From: Nilaparvata lugens
Lineage: Eukaryota; Arthropoda; Insecta; Hemiptera; Delphacidae
Reading direction: 5' to 3'
Length of the DNA: 64,000 bases
Assembly (NCBI RefSeq): GCF_014356525.2
Contig: NC_052505.1
Location: 13,433,098 to 13,497,097 of the forward strand
The notes beneath the pieces were generated by a model. It was not told where the DNA came from, searched no databases, and saw only the letters and a list, made by a program, of their open reading frames with translations. Numbering within the stretch: position 1 is the stretch's first letter; the number at the start of each line of letters is the position of its first letter. This document shows, piece by piece, positions 23,151 through 36,546 of the stretch. A program made the translations under genes and the position numbers.

Positions 23151-25477
23151 AGCTCTCAAATCACTAGAGGTTGATAGTGGTGCAGGGACTAGTGTATATC
23201 AACTTAAAAATGAAAAACACACATATATGACAAATTCTACCGTTTTATTTTGTACAGGACCATTGTTTTCGTGACTCAGTCGAATTTCTATATCAACTTG
23301 TTTTATTAAATTTCTAATTTTGACAATTTCAAGCCATTTTTCTCAATTGAAATCACGGTCTTTAAAGTTGTTTGGAGAATTGATAGTTTCTCAGTCAATT
23401 GATGGACATAGGATGAAAACGACTTGAATTTGTCAATATTAATGAAGTCAATAAAAAAATTGAGAATCCACACACACAAACATGATGAGAATGTAACGTA
23501 GCTTATTGGAGCAGCATTAGGAAATTATCATTTCAAAATGGAAATCATGGATATTGTAAAGTATTAAATCTGGGTAGATAAAAAGCCCTAACAGAAACAG
23601 TAATAGGTCTGAAAATAAAGTAACTGGCTAATATCGCCAAATAGATAATAACTAAGATTAGATAGCATCAGCTTGTTCTGGCTAAATGGTACAAAAACCT
23701 AAAAGGGATTTGAAGGAATTTTATTGCTCATAAATAGATTATTATATAAAATATTTGAAGATTGAGGTTATGTACATGTATTCACGGATCGGTGACCTAG
23801 AGATCGATCAAACCGAGAAACGTAGAATCTGACCAAAACCCCTTGGCAGAGCTTTATTGCAATCAGATGGTGTGCAATGTGAAAAAACACCTGATCACGT
23901 GGCTAATTATTAAGTAGCATGGAATTAATATTAATGTATAGAATATTAGCTAGCATGTAAAGAGCATAAATAAAAAACCAAATAAAAATAATTAAATGTA
24001 TTCAGGAAATAAGAGTACCAGGCGCATGAATACCGAATAAAATTTGCATGCACCAATAGTAAAACGGCAGTTAATAGGCGGCAATTGTAGGCCAATTCAA
24101 AAATATTTATATATATTTCTATAAATGTTCGGAATCTATGTTGAATTGTTATATAGTCTATGTTATCGATATGGCTCGAAAGCAAAGAAATTATTAATCA
24201 TACAATCTAAGCAATATTTTGGCATTTTTTGTAAGATCTACTTGAACCTAAATGGCGGAGGACTAAGATATTTAAATTTTATGCTAATTTGAAAGTCGGA
24301 AATAGGATCTGTAAAACTTGAGAAAGGAGAACCAGACTCGCCAGCCAAATGCCACCATAAGAGGACCCCAAATATTTTAGAGCGTAGTACCTTACTAATG
24401 ATTTTGTAAAAGTTAAAGTTAAATCAAATTATTGAATTTCTTAAAGGACTTCGTGATGCTATTGTGAAGCAGAAGTCATTTTCATTTTTAATTAAATTTA
24501 TAACCCCTTGGAGGAGACGATTCCGGCTACCATATTCCCGGACCACATGGAGTTGGATCGACATCGGCGGCTTACGAGAAGATTTTCGACACGTGAGTGA
24601 TAGATTTGAATTAGTGATGGGCGCCCTAGTGCTTCGAATTAATCTGATGATCAGAGCTAGCTCGCCGAAAGGGTTTTTATTATAAATTGAGAAATTAATA
24701 AGAGTAATACTTGCGCAAGTAAAATTAGTATTAAAGGTATTTCATTGAAAGAAAAATATAGATCAATATTTCAGAAATTTCTATTAAATCAAAGAAGTAC
24801 AAAATCTAGGCTATTAAAACATATGCATATGATATTTAATTTTTTTTGCAATACAATTTGCGATAATTTATTATAGCTCTAATTCACTAGATGAATGGCT
24901 CTACTTATTCCGTCAGGTGCCGAATCTTGCACCCTGAGATAAAAATATATATTCGATACAAAGAAATCTACTAAGTACTAGAGATTTTAATATATATACA
25001 TTTGGATTATTAGTGGCTAATTTATCAAGCTGATCTTAAAGCACACACTTTTAATTGAACTGTCTAAGTCGACAAGTATTAGCAAGCGCATATCGCAACT
25101 ACATGCAAAAGAATGCATATGATTTTAAGATAAAGGCACATGGTAATGCTTCGTGCCATAAATCTAGAGTATAAAATTTAGCCTGTGATATTTTACTGAT
25201 TTCAATTATTGTTCTATTTTTATATTATATTTTTTTTTATCGCTCTTTATATATTTTTTGCCTCGATCTATTTTTTGCATTATTTGTTTAATATATGTAT
25301 GAACGTTCATGGTGTGCAATTTATTTTTTATTCCTCAACACTATAGTATAAGTATCATATTTATATATATTTATTATTTATTGAATTACAAGAGTTATGG
25401 TAGTTTATAGAGACTAAAATTGTCATCGATTTTTTATTATTCTATCTCTATTGAGTAGTTTAATACATGGTATCAAT
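23151..25477. other. No gene supported
   Basis: AT-rich. A short GC-richer patch at 24500-24600 (CCGGACCACATGGAGTTGG) encodes a 30-codon open stretch with no recognisable homology and ends near a GTGAGT. It is noted but not called. Confidence 0.35.
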
Positions 25478-25725
25478 CAATTGACTGCCCTGTATGAATA
25501 GCCTTGGGTGGCTCCTTGGAGTACCAGAGTTCGAATCTCGACCGGGCAAAAGTTTTTGACCACAGCACAATCACATAGATACGCCCCCCCCGTCTTTCGG
25601 AGGAAACGATAGGCCGTCGATCCCGACTACCTAAAAAGTAGTCGTCATCTCTCATCATCCCTCTCACATCATCATTACCCACGCACAAGCCTAAGAGCTC
25701 ATGTGGGCATCACCCTCAGTATTAT
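25478..25725 (+). mobile_element. tRNA-derived SINE-like element
   Basis: GAGTTCGAATCTCGACCGGGCA (B box, about 25528) heads the element. A conserved core follows, with CTTTCGGAGGAAACGATAGG and CCGACTACCTAAAAAGTAGTCG, and then a 3' part ACGCACAAGCCTAAGAGCTC..CATCACCCTCAG. The 3' part is shared with - strand copies at 50465-50600 and 52537-52640, and the core with 35960-36110. Confidence 0.6.
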
Positions 25726-28181
25726 TATCAATATTGGCTAGTTTCTGTCTTCCTTGTAATAGGTTGACTTATTCTATTCAACTGATTTTTAATAAGATTT
25801 TTTTGGAGTATAGTAATCATCTTGGAGTGAATAGATTAGATTCAAAGGCTGGGGTTGGAACAAACAAGTATAGAGTTGGAGAACAAGTTCTGTAGCATAA
25901 AACACATAGAAACAGCCCGACATAAGAGATAATAAATTATTTCCATTGAACTTTAAAATAGCTCTGTTCAAATTTTCATTACTCTTTGTTCAGAACAAGC
26001 ATTCGTTCGTTTGATCCAACACCAGCCTAATGAGTATGTGGATGTTGATTAAACTTGAAGCATATAATTCCTTTCCAAGTCCAATTTGATTTGAAATTCA
26101 ACGAGTAATTCAGTCATATACTTCATAGACTAATCAGCGAACGTCAAACATCAAGTGGATTAGTTTGAGAACAGTATTCTATTGAAGATGTATTCTTCAT
26201 TAGCCAAGTAATTTGCCAATTATAACAGGCTTACACTGTTCTCATAGGGAAAATACCCAAAAATCTTTTTTATTTTTCAAAACTCTTGCTCTAGAAGAAT
26301 AGAAAGCTGTCGTTCATTCTTCCAAATTGGGAGCTTCGCTCGAGTCGGTTTGTGATCAGCTATCAACTCTGCTAGCGTTCTGATGTAAGCTTTGTAGTAC
26401 GTCTCAATCAGATTAGTTTTTGTGGAATGGAAGACTGTATGGATTGGAAGCTTGACATCGTCATTTGTATAATGATACTGAATGAAACGGAAGATGATTG
26501 TTAGTGAGACAGAGAGAGAGCGAGGGAGAAAGAGGCGGATAGCGTTCATTCCTTGTTTGGCCTGCGGATATAATGAGAGTTGCAAGCGGATTAATCAGCT
26601 GGAGATAAAAGCTATCTGTGTTGGCAGCAGGTACTTATAAAGAGGACAATGTAGGGTGAGGAAAGGAAGAGAGAGGAGCCGATGAAGGGAGAGGAAAGAA
26701 AGAGAGAGAGGCCAATGAAGGGCGAGGAAGAAACTCTTTCATAACGCTTTGAGAACTTTGCGCAATTACCATCCAATTTCAGTATTAAAATGTCGAGAAT
26801 TGAGGATTAATTTCTGAGCCGTCTCCGCTCCAAGAAGCACAAACATCTACTGCCAAACAGAATTTTTATCTTTCCATGGGTGTATGTTTCCACTCAATTC
26901 AGAAAATGTTTGATTTATTCTTGTGTTTTCGACTTCAGAATGAGCAGCCTACTGAACTGTTCTCCTGCCAAACTGAATTTTCATTTCTCCATGGATGTTA
27001 ATTCAGGAAATAAATTTGTGATTCATTATTTTGTTTGCTTTTCCAGAATAAGTATTCTACTTTCCGCTGTTCAAAATCATCAGAGCTATCCGATTACTGA
27101 TTCTCCTTCATGTGCATCAGGGTGTGAATATAGTGGAACAGCGTTCTAGGTAGCTTCAAGCTAGAGAGTGTTGATGCATGTCAAGGTCTATAAGAAAAGG
27201 TCAGGACACCAATGTTAATTTTGACTATTTTGAGTCTTAAATCGGCAGTTGCATTCATATACTATATTAAATCTTGAAACATGTCTTTTATTATATTATA
27301 TTGAAACATGCCTTTTATTATATTTAACACTAGCAAGCTTGAAGCTACCTTCGGCGCCCCACAATGATTGCACAAACGTTTGCACAAAGTGTGAAAAAAC
27401 GACTGTTGAGTATGTTTGAATCGAAATCAGTATGGTATGCTTCCTCCAAACATACAAGCACAGACAACCATGTTGTATATGTGATAATTGTATCAATCTA
27501 TTGACTACATCAAAGATTCGGTTTGGCGTTAGCAGGCCTTATTAATAGCAAACTCATCACCTAGGACTTGGATTTGAAATGAAAATATAGTATAGGATCA
27601 ATATGAGTATTCAGAAATAGTAATTATTTGAGTATCTGGGGTCGAATGTTCAACTATTTCCATTCCATTCTTAAATTTTCAAATTTCCAAATCATCCATT
27701 TTATTCTATTTCTTACGATGAAGCACGAAGACACATCAAGTGAAGTGAATTCAGTTATTCGATGAAATAAGATTGTGAAATGTGGCACAACAAAATTCAG
27801 CTTGCCTATGATTGGCTCCAAATCCAGTTTCGTTCGATTTCTAACTTTGACCCGTAAAGTATAAGAGCCATATTAGAAGTATGGCTCTCAGAGGAATTTC
27901 TAAGCATGCTAGTTCTTCGTGAACTATACAAAACTTTTATGCGGATCGAAGGTCGTACTTTAACTTCTGTGCTCATATCTTGCTGAAAATAATTCAATCA
28001 ATAGAATAATAAAATTCGAATATTATACCAATGAATATTTATTTGTTTCAAGGATATGAATCAGACGCTTTAGATTTTCTCATGATATTATAATTTTGAT
28101 CATATCTTGCTGAAAATCATATGTCGATAAAGTTATAGATTCAATATTATAGCGATAAATATCGATTCGTTTGAAATCAGG
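25726..28181. other. No gene supported; minor repeats
   Basis: A purine-rich GAGAGAGG/GAAAGG stretch lies at 26650-26735. Two related ~110-bp units (GCCAAAC.GAATTTT.ATCTTTCCATGG) start at 26850 and 26967. An inverted pair (GGTAGCTTCAAGCT at 27150 and AGCTTGAAGCTACC at 27336) suggests a small foldback. Units beginning ATATCTTGCTGAAAAT at 27976 and 28101 repeat up to the gap. A 102-codon - strand frame (26585-26277) has no recognised motif. Confidence 0.4.
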
Positions 28182-28281
28182 NNNNNNNNNNNNNNNNNNN
28201 NNNNNNNNNNNNNNNNNNNNNNNNNNNNNNNNNNNNNNNNNNNNNNNNNNNNNNNNNNNNNNNNNNNNNNNNNNNNNNNNN
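28182..28281. other. Assembly gap (100 N)
   Basis: Exactly 100 N, a conventional placeholder of unknown true length. It interrupts a tandem repeat beginning at 27976, so repeat collapse is a likely cause. Confidence 0.99.
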
Positions 28282-28503
28282 TTATCCACTGTTAGAGGAG
28301 GCTATCCAGGTTTAGAATAGAACATTATAACATACTTTTGTTTGGATAGGGGGCGAAGTTAAGGCATTTATGATTGTATAGTACAATAGGGCCCACATAT
28401 TGTGTTGCGGTGTTGTGACATTGAGTGTGTAGGGTTATAAATTTATAAAATTACCAATAGCACTTGTTTATAAGAGCAGTATCCGTCAATAGCAATCTAA
28501 TAA

Positions 28504-28620
28504 TACAGTGACTCTATAAAGAATCTTCATTATATCAACCACTCCAGAGGTGACTCTTTACAGAGTTATACAGTGACGCTTTTTAGAGTGACTCAAAAGT
28601 GACTCTTTATAGTCACTGTA
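28504..28620. mobile_element. 117-bp miniature inverted-repeat element
   Basis: TACAGTGACTCTATAAAG at the left is mirrored by CTTTATAGTCACTGTA at the right. The terminal TA and CAGT ends fit a Tc1/mariner-superfamily MITE. Confidence 0.7.
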
Positions 28621-28687
28621 GTAATATTGTAATGACAGTGCAATCGAACAGTTCTGATACTGATACGCTCTGATAGGCCTGATAATA

Positions 28688-29460
28688 TAGTGAGGTCCTC
28701 GTTATAATGGCAGTGGAGACAGATAGTAGAACAGCGCTGCTGATTCTTTGCCTTGCCACTGCCTTCTAGATAGGATAGCTGATACCGGTATATCTGAAGT
28801 AATATTAACTTTTCTTTCTATTCAAAATGGTCAATTATATTTTATTCGTCAAGAAAATATGTATTTTTAAATTAGTAGATAATGAATTTTCATAATATTG
28901 AGATTTAATATTTTGTTAATTAGTTATATTAATAATATATAGCTGTGCTTCTAGTGGAGAAGATTGCTTTAATTTTCGGAACAAAATATTTCAAATTAAT
29001 ATTTATTTTACAGTTTTCAGTACTAAGTAGAAGGAATTTTGTTATCAATTTGGATCTTAATCTTTCTACATTCAAAGTTAATAATTATTTCAAGTGTTGG
29101 TGTTTTGTTTCAATGTGTAATTAGTGAAGGATTGGAAAGTCGCACATAACCTTTATATGGACAATTTATTTTATGAATAAATATTAGTAATAAGTATTAT
29201 TCCATATTCTTGTAAAACGATCTGGCAACGTTGGGGAGCTAGAAAAGGATAGCGCTAGAAGGAACAGCTTGTCATATATGAGATTGAATATTCTTAAATC
29301 AATTATAGGCTATTACTTGATTGTTGAAACAGGATCTGGCAATTATGCAGAGTTAGGAAAGGATAACACTATCTGCTTTGTCGAACAATAGACAAGGATA
29401 GTATCCTACCTATAGTAACTATACCTACTAAAATGTATATCAAATAATATCTTCGCTTTT
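28688..29460 (+). mobile_element. Pogo-like MITE, long variant, right terminus missing
   Basis: It begins TAGTGAGGTCCTCGTTATAA and carries the family's internal landmarks GATAGCTGATACCGGTATAT and GGCAACGTTGGGGAGCTAG. It contains a 194-bp insert (28961-29154) that is shared, inverted, with the copy at 53116-53812. Confidence 0.65.
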
Positions 29461-29462
29461 GA

Positions 29463-29779
29463 GAGGTCCACGTTATAATGGCAGTTTTTGATTAACATTA
29501 GTGTTAATCTACCCTTCTCTATCATTCACCGAAGAAGATATTTTGAAATCGTTTTAAACAATGAAGAAATATAATTAGTTTTCAAAATATTCAATCTCAA
29601 TTATGAGAATGTATTATTCAATTATTGAGAAATTATTCTTGACGAATAAAATATAATTGATTATTTTTGACAGCTAATATTACCGGTATCTAGCTATCTC
29701 CTTCAGAAAGCAGTGGCAAGGCAGAGAATCTAACGCTGTTCTTCTATCTTTCTTCACTGCCATTATAACGTGGACCTTA
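29463..29779 (-). mobile_element. Pogo-like MITE, complete, 317 bp
   Basis: Terminal inverted repeats GAGGTCCACGTTATAATGGC and its mirror GCCATTATAACGTGGACCTT bound AT-rich sequence. Orientation is opposite to the neighbouring copy at 28688, judged by the position of CTGTTCTTCTATCTTTCTTC near its right end. Confidence 0.8.
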
Positions 29780-31704
29780 CTTTATCAAAGATCCGCGCTA
29801 GAACGTTGCGAATTTATAGGGAAAAAGGGAAATAATGTGCGAATGCGGGAAATATCGGTTTGCCGGGCCGGCAAAATGGACTAAGCACCAACTGGCTGTC
29901 AGTCAAGCAGGAAACCTCCCCTCGGCAAGGTGGTGGTCAGAGCTGCACTGGTGCATCGTGGATATTCCTTGTTGAGACATGTGCTATCACAAACAACCGA
30001 CAATAAACACACCAGTTTACTAGTGAATCCAATTCTGACACAAACAAGTAAGTGAACCTTCTTGGAGATCAATGAAACCGTTGTCATTGCTGTCCTACCA
30101 TGGAGGAAAGTAATATTTAATATCCTATCATACCTAATAGAATTTGTGTTTGAGTTACCTACTATATAATAATAAAATCACCCTCAAACAACGACACAGA
30201 CTATCGAGTCTGAGAGTAATTATCAATGTCACTTATTCAAATTTTCTAAAAAAAATAGTTTATTGTGATTTATATAGAACGTTTTTTTAAACGAAAGGAT
30301 ACTATGGAACTATTTTTCAACTGTCACTTTTCCAATCTAACAGTGGAACAGTTTGATCAATTGAGAATCAAGGTAAAGACAATTCAGTGAACTAAGTATT
30401 ATAATTTCTTATTGTATTGTTATAGGATTTGTAATCAAATTTAGGAAATTAAAGGCGGAGGAAGGTATTATTAAAATACCGGAAATCTTTTCAAATTAAT
30501 CTATATACCCTTATAAAGTTGTCACTTTGTTCAGTTATGGTACCCTAAGATACCGGTAATCTTTTCAAATTAATCTATACCCTTATAAAGTTGCCACTTT
30601 GTTCAGTTTTAATGGAGTACCATAAAATGAAAAACTATTGCATATTTAGAAAATTTATGATGGGATAATCAAGGTGTGTAGCAGAAAGCGGTCTGGTACT
30701 AGTTAACATGAAAATATTATAATGATAAAACAATAATATTATCTAATATCACGTTTTTATTATCCGTCTAAATTCGCGATATTAGACATTATTATTGTGC
30801 TTTCATTAAGGATAAGTATCACTATATCTCCCCAGATCAGGAGTGAAAATTGAATCATCTTAGGCCTATTACATTATTTTGAATCCTAATCAATATGATT
30901 TGTCTACATTATTCGAGCTTTTTATACATAATGAAGATAAGGCGGAATGGTTTGACGATTATTTTTAAAACAAAAACATATAACACACTAATTCAATTAA
31001 ATTGAATTAACACACTAAAAGTCAATTCTGAAGAACTCTTCTATCGCATACACACATTTTTTTGATTAACAAGTCTTTCAACCCTCAAACCTTTCTTTCA
31101 ACCCGTAACTATCAATGTGGAATCAATTTAGGGTGAAAAGCATGTTCCACAAGCGAAAGCTCACTGGAAAGATTTTATCTACTTTTACGGCAACAGGGTG
31201 GGGAACAGGGGACCACTTATCGACTGAGTTCACTTATTGGTCAAGTCCTATGTTCACTCATTGGCTAAGTTCAATTATTGCATTATTGACTGTTGTTTTT
31301 GCTTAGAATTCCTCGTGGTAGCTCATGCGGTCAGATCTATTTTTCCTCTCAGCTCCGGATATACTGTTGTTCTTCTGTCTCTATTATTTTTCTTTTCTTT
31401 CTTCTGTATGTTTCATTTTTCGGATTTCTCTTCTAAAAATATTTCCATTTTGTACCTAATCCCCAACATTTCCTTTTATCAGGCCTACATAGCTTATTAG
31501 TTTTAAATACTACAACCTAATTGTGCTATATGTAAATTGTAGTATGACAACTTTAATTCATTAGGATGTATGATTATCCTAGAAGGTACCGAAGTATCCG
31601 AATTATATCAAAGACTCAGATTAGATAAGAGTAACGAACGCTGATTAATTCATTGTTTGGATGACTGGATGACCGTCTCGACAATGACCAGGTATAAGAT
31701 TCTC
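29780..31704. other. No gene supported
   Basis: A GC-richer patch at 29850-29970 is unexplained. A ~75-bp tandem duplication (CTTTTCAAATTAATCTATA..CACTTTGTTCAGTT) is at 30475-30610. Short open frames at 31115-31500 have no recognised motif. Confidence 0.4.
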
Positions 31705-32517
31705 TATAGTTTGTGTAAAATAAGTTGAGACTTAGCCCTCCTTCCGAAGAAATCGCAGGGTTGCCAAATCGTGTAAAATTGCAACTTTCTCAAATTTCCA
31801 ATTCAACGTGAGAATTGGATGTAGAATATCATCCCCGATATCCAAGTAGCACTAAAAAAGCTTCAAGGTAAAAGGATTAAAAGGAATTTAACTTTTATGA
31901 TAAAATTGGAAACATCGCGAAGATTTGTTTTTCTTTTGAATATCACTTCTCTCAGAATCATGGGGCGTCGTAATGCGTAATAATTTTATATCAAATTAAC
32001 GGGGAGAATGTCTCCTTTCTATTGGTGTCTGGATCATTTTTATCCGACTTATAGTTATTTTTTAATAATTAATGATTAAGTTCGTCAATATCGAGACATT
32101 TCGAGCAGAAAACATGACATTTTCGACATGCTAGAAACTTTTTTGTTTCAAAAGATAAGTAAGTGGTGAAAGCGAGAAAGTTTTTCACAAATAATTGAAA
32201 TTATTTTTCCAATTGTCAAAAGTAGTCGGAAGATCGTACTTTGGTATCCAAGTAATTTTAAAGTTAGGAGAGCGGCTGCATGGTATGCAATGTGTACCAA
32301 ATTGTATGCTGAAGGCTGGCAATTTACAATATATTTGACTGATAATCCTTTTACCCTGAAGCTTTTTTAGTGCTACTAGGATATCGGGGATGATATTCTA
32401 CATCCAATTCTCATGTTGAATTGGAAATTTGAGAAAGTTGCAATTTTACACGATTTGGCAACCCTGTAATTTCTTCGGATGGAGGGCCAAGTCTCAACTT
32501 ATTTTACACAAACTATA
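31705..32517. mobile_element. Foldback DNA element, 813 bp, with ~185-bp inverted arms
   Basis: TATAGTTTGTGTAAAATAAG at the left is mirrored by CTTATTTTACACAAACTATA at the right. The mirror continues through GGGTTGCCAAATCGTGTAAA, ATATCATCCCCGATATCC and AAAAGCTTCA to about 31880 / 32340. Ends coincide with TA. The central ~460 bp has no open frame of note. Confidence 0.8.
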
Positions 32518-33342
32518 ATAGGTGAACAGGTCTGAAACTCACTTCACGGTGGTTCAAACCCTGAAATCTCATTCGCCCATAATTTTTTACATGCACAACT
32601 GAGTTTCTTTTGCACTTATGTGTACACCCTTAAGCACAAAAGTATATTGATATGCAAAGTTTTCTGCGAACTTAACTCCCATAATAGAGGTATAAAGATA
32701 TTATTGATGATTGATTTATTGCCTTTATTAATGACAGAGTTAGGACTCCATGTCTTCTCTGCCACACAACCCTATACAAGATATAGGAGAAATACAAGGA
32801 TAATAAATAAAGATCCCATACTATCATAGGGACTTGGGAGAAATATTAGAGAGACTTCTATCCTGATTAATTTGGATTCGAAATAATTGCCAGAGAATAC
32901 AAAATGATTACAAAAATTTGAAATAGGTACTCTACATACACAATTATTCAATTTTAATAAATTTTAGCAGTCAGCCTATAATTTTTATTCAGCAGTGTAG
33001 AGTTTATGGATCTATTCATCAACTGAACGGTTCGTGAAATTATTCTTCACATCTATGAAGCCATATTTATTTTTAATGGAAGGTTTGTCTGGAATTAGAG
33101 GTATAGTGATTTGATTAATAGAGAATTCTGGAGCTTGATAACAATGTGCAGTACAATGATAACTGCTCAACAAGAAACATTTTGTAAATTGTTGTTGTTT
33201 AATAATCTAATGGAACGCAAAATAAGACCTATCTAGATGAACATTATCACTTGGCAGTATTAATCGTACTTCAACAAGGGGGTGCGTGAGGAGTGAAGGG
33301 GACGCATCCCTTTCTACCGTGTACTGAAACCACCCTTGTTTA
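32518..33342. other. No gene recognised
   Basis: Short open frames only, AT-rich. Confidence 0.4.
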
Positions 33343-33430
33343 TTTAGATTTCATAATACACGAATCAAATACATGATCAGAAAACGACCAACAGGCCTAG
33401 CCCAAAACTGTTCCCTTTCCAAATTATGAT
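33343..33430 (-). mobile_element. LINE 3' tail fragment
   Basis: On the - strand GGGAACAGTTTTGGGCTAGG followed by AT-rich sequence matches the tail family at 21725 and 53850. Confidence 0.4.
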
Positions 33431-33635
33431 AGAAAAACGAAACAGAGACGAGAGAAACGAGACGTTTTCGTTTAAAAGGAAGGTTATGTTTATCGCTGTT
33501 ACCTGTCAAAATACCAAATAAATAAATAATTACAACTATCAATTACAATTATAATTACAATTATCTGAGCAACTTTTATCTTACTAGCGCGACCACGTAG
33601 TCATCCGCTTCCTCATTTTAAAGTTAGTTGTATGA

Positions 33636-33686
33636 GGTACCATAGAGAAACAATAGCATAAGCTATTGTTGCTCTATGGAGGTACC
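33636..33686. repeat. 51-bp near-perfect hairpin
   Basis: GGTACCATAGAGAAACAATA and its mirror TATTGTTGCTCTATGGAGGTACC enclose a very short loop (GCATAAGC). It is isolated and could be a miniature MITE or the stem of a small RNA. Confidence 0.6.
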
Positions 33687-33774
33687 TACCTAATGAATAT
33701 AAATTATCAGCTGAGGATGATGTCCAAACATCTAGCCTTTGCGACTTTGAGCTCTAGCCTTTTGCGACGGTAAT

Positions 33775-33860
33775 GAAACAGATGGTAATGAGAGACAAGT
33801 GAACCTACAGCTTTATGTGGGTTCCTAACCACCGGGACGTGATTTCATATTCAAAAATGA
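33775..33860 (-). mobile_element. SINE-like fragment
   Basis: On the - strand it reads CCGGTGGTTAGGAACCCAC, then CTGTAGGTTCACTTGTCTCTCATTACC, which is the same order as in the copies at 50465-50600 and 52537-52640. Confidence 0.45.
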
Positions 33861-34869
33861 TATATTGGAATAGTTAGGCTCTTAAAGTTGTCATCCTTAC
33901 GAAGGGAATAGCAGTAGCTTGGAGCCTGCACCACTTATCTTATCGATAGCTTATCAGCGCGACCACGAAACCAAATCGCTTCTACAAAATCGAATCTACA
34001 TTTTCACTATAAATATTAGATTTTATATTACGTTATCGCAATTTTTCCTTTGTTGTATTTTTTATTTAATAATTTTGTTTACTTTTGATTTACCATTCCT
34101 TATTTTAATTCGTCGTTAATTCAATTTTTATCGTTCTCCCTTTACAAATTGCAACATTCACAATTTCACCGTTGTCTAGTCAGTTTTATGATTTTTTAAA
34201 CTTCAAATTGTAATATTTCCAACTTGAAGAGTTTTTAACGAATTATTATCAACAAATTTTTCTATTCCCATTTGTCCAATGCTAATTGAAGTATGATTAC
34301 AAATAGTTTTGCTTTGCCTCATAATAATCTTCGCCGCATCCTTCACATCCTTTCCTCTCTCTTGATAGATTTTGTTTTATGAAATATTGACACGTTTGTA
34401 AGTGTAAACATTCAGTCAGCTGAGCTCAGTTTTAGTCAGTTTCTTGGTTAGAATTAATACGGAAATCGATCAAAATTTTCAAGTTATTCTATATTTTCTC
34501 CAAAAAATGTTATTATAATTGATCAAAAGAACAATCCGTATACAAATTGCATTCATTTTATATTTTAACAGAAATGCAGCTCTTGCAAAATGAAAAAGTT
34601 CAGATTTCCCGAGTATGAAAAAAGGTAAACATAGCCTATATTGTAGATACAACTTAGAATATTTCTAACGTTATTTATTTGAAAAATTGTTGGAAGCTAA
34701 CGATAAGTATTTATTCATACAATACATTGTTGGAGAGTTATAAGCCTTAAGAGCACAAATTGGATAATAACCTGTTATTTCAACAATTTTACATTTTTAA
34801 GAGCGAATATCTTGAAAATGTTGGAAATATTACAAAACCCACAAAACAAAAATTGTAAAGAATTTATAC

Positions 34870-35370
34870 AGCTTTATTTATGAATATTTAGTTATGTCGG
34901 TTGAACATATTGTTCCCGAAATATAAGCGTTGAAGCAAATAGCTGAAAAATGAACATTTAAACCACTCTCATCCCTTTAGCACATGGGATAGGGCTAGGG
35001 AATTTTGATATGTTATCCTTCTAACTAGTCTCAACAATTCTGCAAAGTCAAAAATTGTGTTCAAAACATTCCCTCCAAATTAATTTGTCAATTATTGATC
35101 TATTGTTGAAAGACTGGAGATTTCACACTCAATACTAAAGCTGCTGCATCAGTCGTTGCAAAATGCGTAAAAGTGTGAAATTATACATCAAATTGTAGAG
35201 AATTAAATGTTCTATAAACTCATAATCAGCAGAGCTTTTAGCCCTTAGCACAGTAGGTGGGGGTGGGGACTTTTGATATGTTTACCTCCTCACTACCCTG
35301 AAAAGAACTGTAGGGTCAAAAAATTCTCCAAACTTTTCCCTACCATTTCCTTGACTGGACTACTACACAA
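34870..35370. repeat. Diverged tandem repeat (about 250-300 bp, two units)
   Basis: TTTAGCACATGGGATAGGGC..GACTTTTGATATGTT-like landmarks occur at 34977-35025 and 35237-35282, followed in both by CTGAAA/TCTGCAAAGTCAAAAA-type sequence. Confidence 0.5.
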
Positions 35371-35599
35371 AACATATTTTGTCAAAAATCTTATAAAATT
35401 GCCTCCCACTTACTGTAAATCAATGAATCACATCCTCTCCTAATAAGAATCCTTTACGCTGAATTCTATAAAAATATAGACCTTAAAAATTATGTTTTTA
35501 ATATGGAATCCAGGATAAAATGCTCTGAATGACGTACTCTTGCTTGTCTGCAATGTTGATGTGCTAACCAACGAATTAATTTCCTTTCTTGTAAGTGGA

Positions 35600-35670
35600 G
35601 ACGCTCTCATTCTCTCTCTCACTCTGTCTGTCTCTCTCTCTCATCCTCTCTCACTCTGCCTCTCTCTCTG
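35600..35670 (+). repeat. CT-rich microsatellite
   Basis: Repeated TCTCTCTC / CACTCTG units on the + strand. Confidence 0.8.
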
Positions 35671-35959
35671 TTCCTGTTAATAATTTTTTTCCTCATTCTA
35701 TTTCCTTATTCTTTGTTATCTTTCTTCCCTGGAACTATCATTTCCGTCGTTCATAAAGTCCAAATAATATTGATAGTAGGCCTATCTGTTAAAATAATGT
35801 AAGAATAAAAAAATAGTAAAAATGAGATAAATCTATAGTGAATAGATGAACAGTAATGAATGAATCTATTAATAACAGGTCATTCATTCAGGGAGACTGT
35901 ACTGGAATAACTTCTTGAAGGAACATAAGTTCCATGATACGAGTTTTTCCTTCTAAGAT

Positions 35960-36110
35960 ATTTATCTCGGGCCACTCCCGTGTTTCGGATGGACACGTTA
36001 AGCCGTCAGTCACGGCTGCCTAAAAAGCAGTCGTTAGGTCATGTCAGAGGCCCTGAAATTGATCAGTTGCGACCTGAAAACTCTGACACCAGACCTGGCT
36101 TATTTTAACA
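35960..36110 (+). mobile_element. SINE fragment sharing the conserved core
   Basis: GTTTCGGATGGACACGTTAAG..CGGCTGCCTAAAAAGCAGTCG matches the core of the element at 25478-25725. It lacks the clear B-box head. Confidence 0.5.
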
Positions 36111-36546
36111 ATATTGATAATATCTGTAAGGTTAAATGTAAGAATACAGAATAACAATAGTAATCATGAGATGAATGTATTAAAAATAGGTCATTCATTT
36201 AGGGACATTCTGTACTGGAAAAAACGAATTGGAGGAACATGAGTTTCATGATTCGAATTTTCCTTCAAAATCAGACTTGTTATGGTCAATGTTTTTATTC
36301 GAGTGAGAGGCAATTCTGGAACAATTGCGAATTTGCCGTGCGACACTGTTAAACAAGAGCGCAATATTATGTAGAATAGTGTGACTGCAATGCGGAACCC
36401 GATCGGGCCTACGAAATCGAATCGAAGCAATACGCCGACAGCGAGTAGAGTGCAGAAAGCGGAGTAGGCTTTTGAACGTCAATTACAGACAAATGCCAGC
36501 CTGAGAGCCTGTGAGAGCCCACGCTAGACGGACAGGGCACGGGGTC

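Noticed and set aside
24464..24685. GC-richer patch with a 73-codon frame and a short alternative frame, considered as a retroelement gag start or exon
   Set aside because: No recognisable motif, no LTR or second exon found nearby.
28080..28289. Open frame through the N run
   Set aside because: Artefact of the assembly gap.
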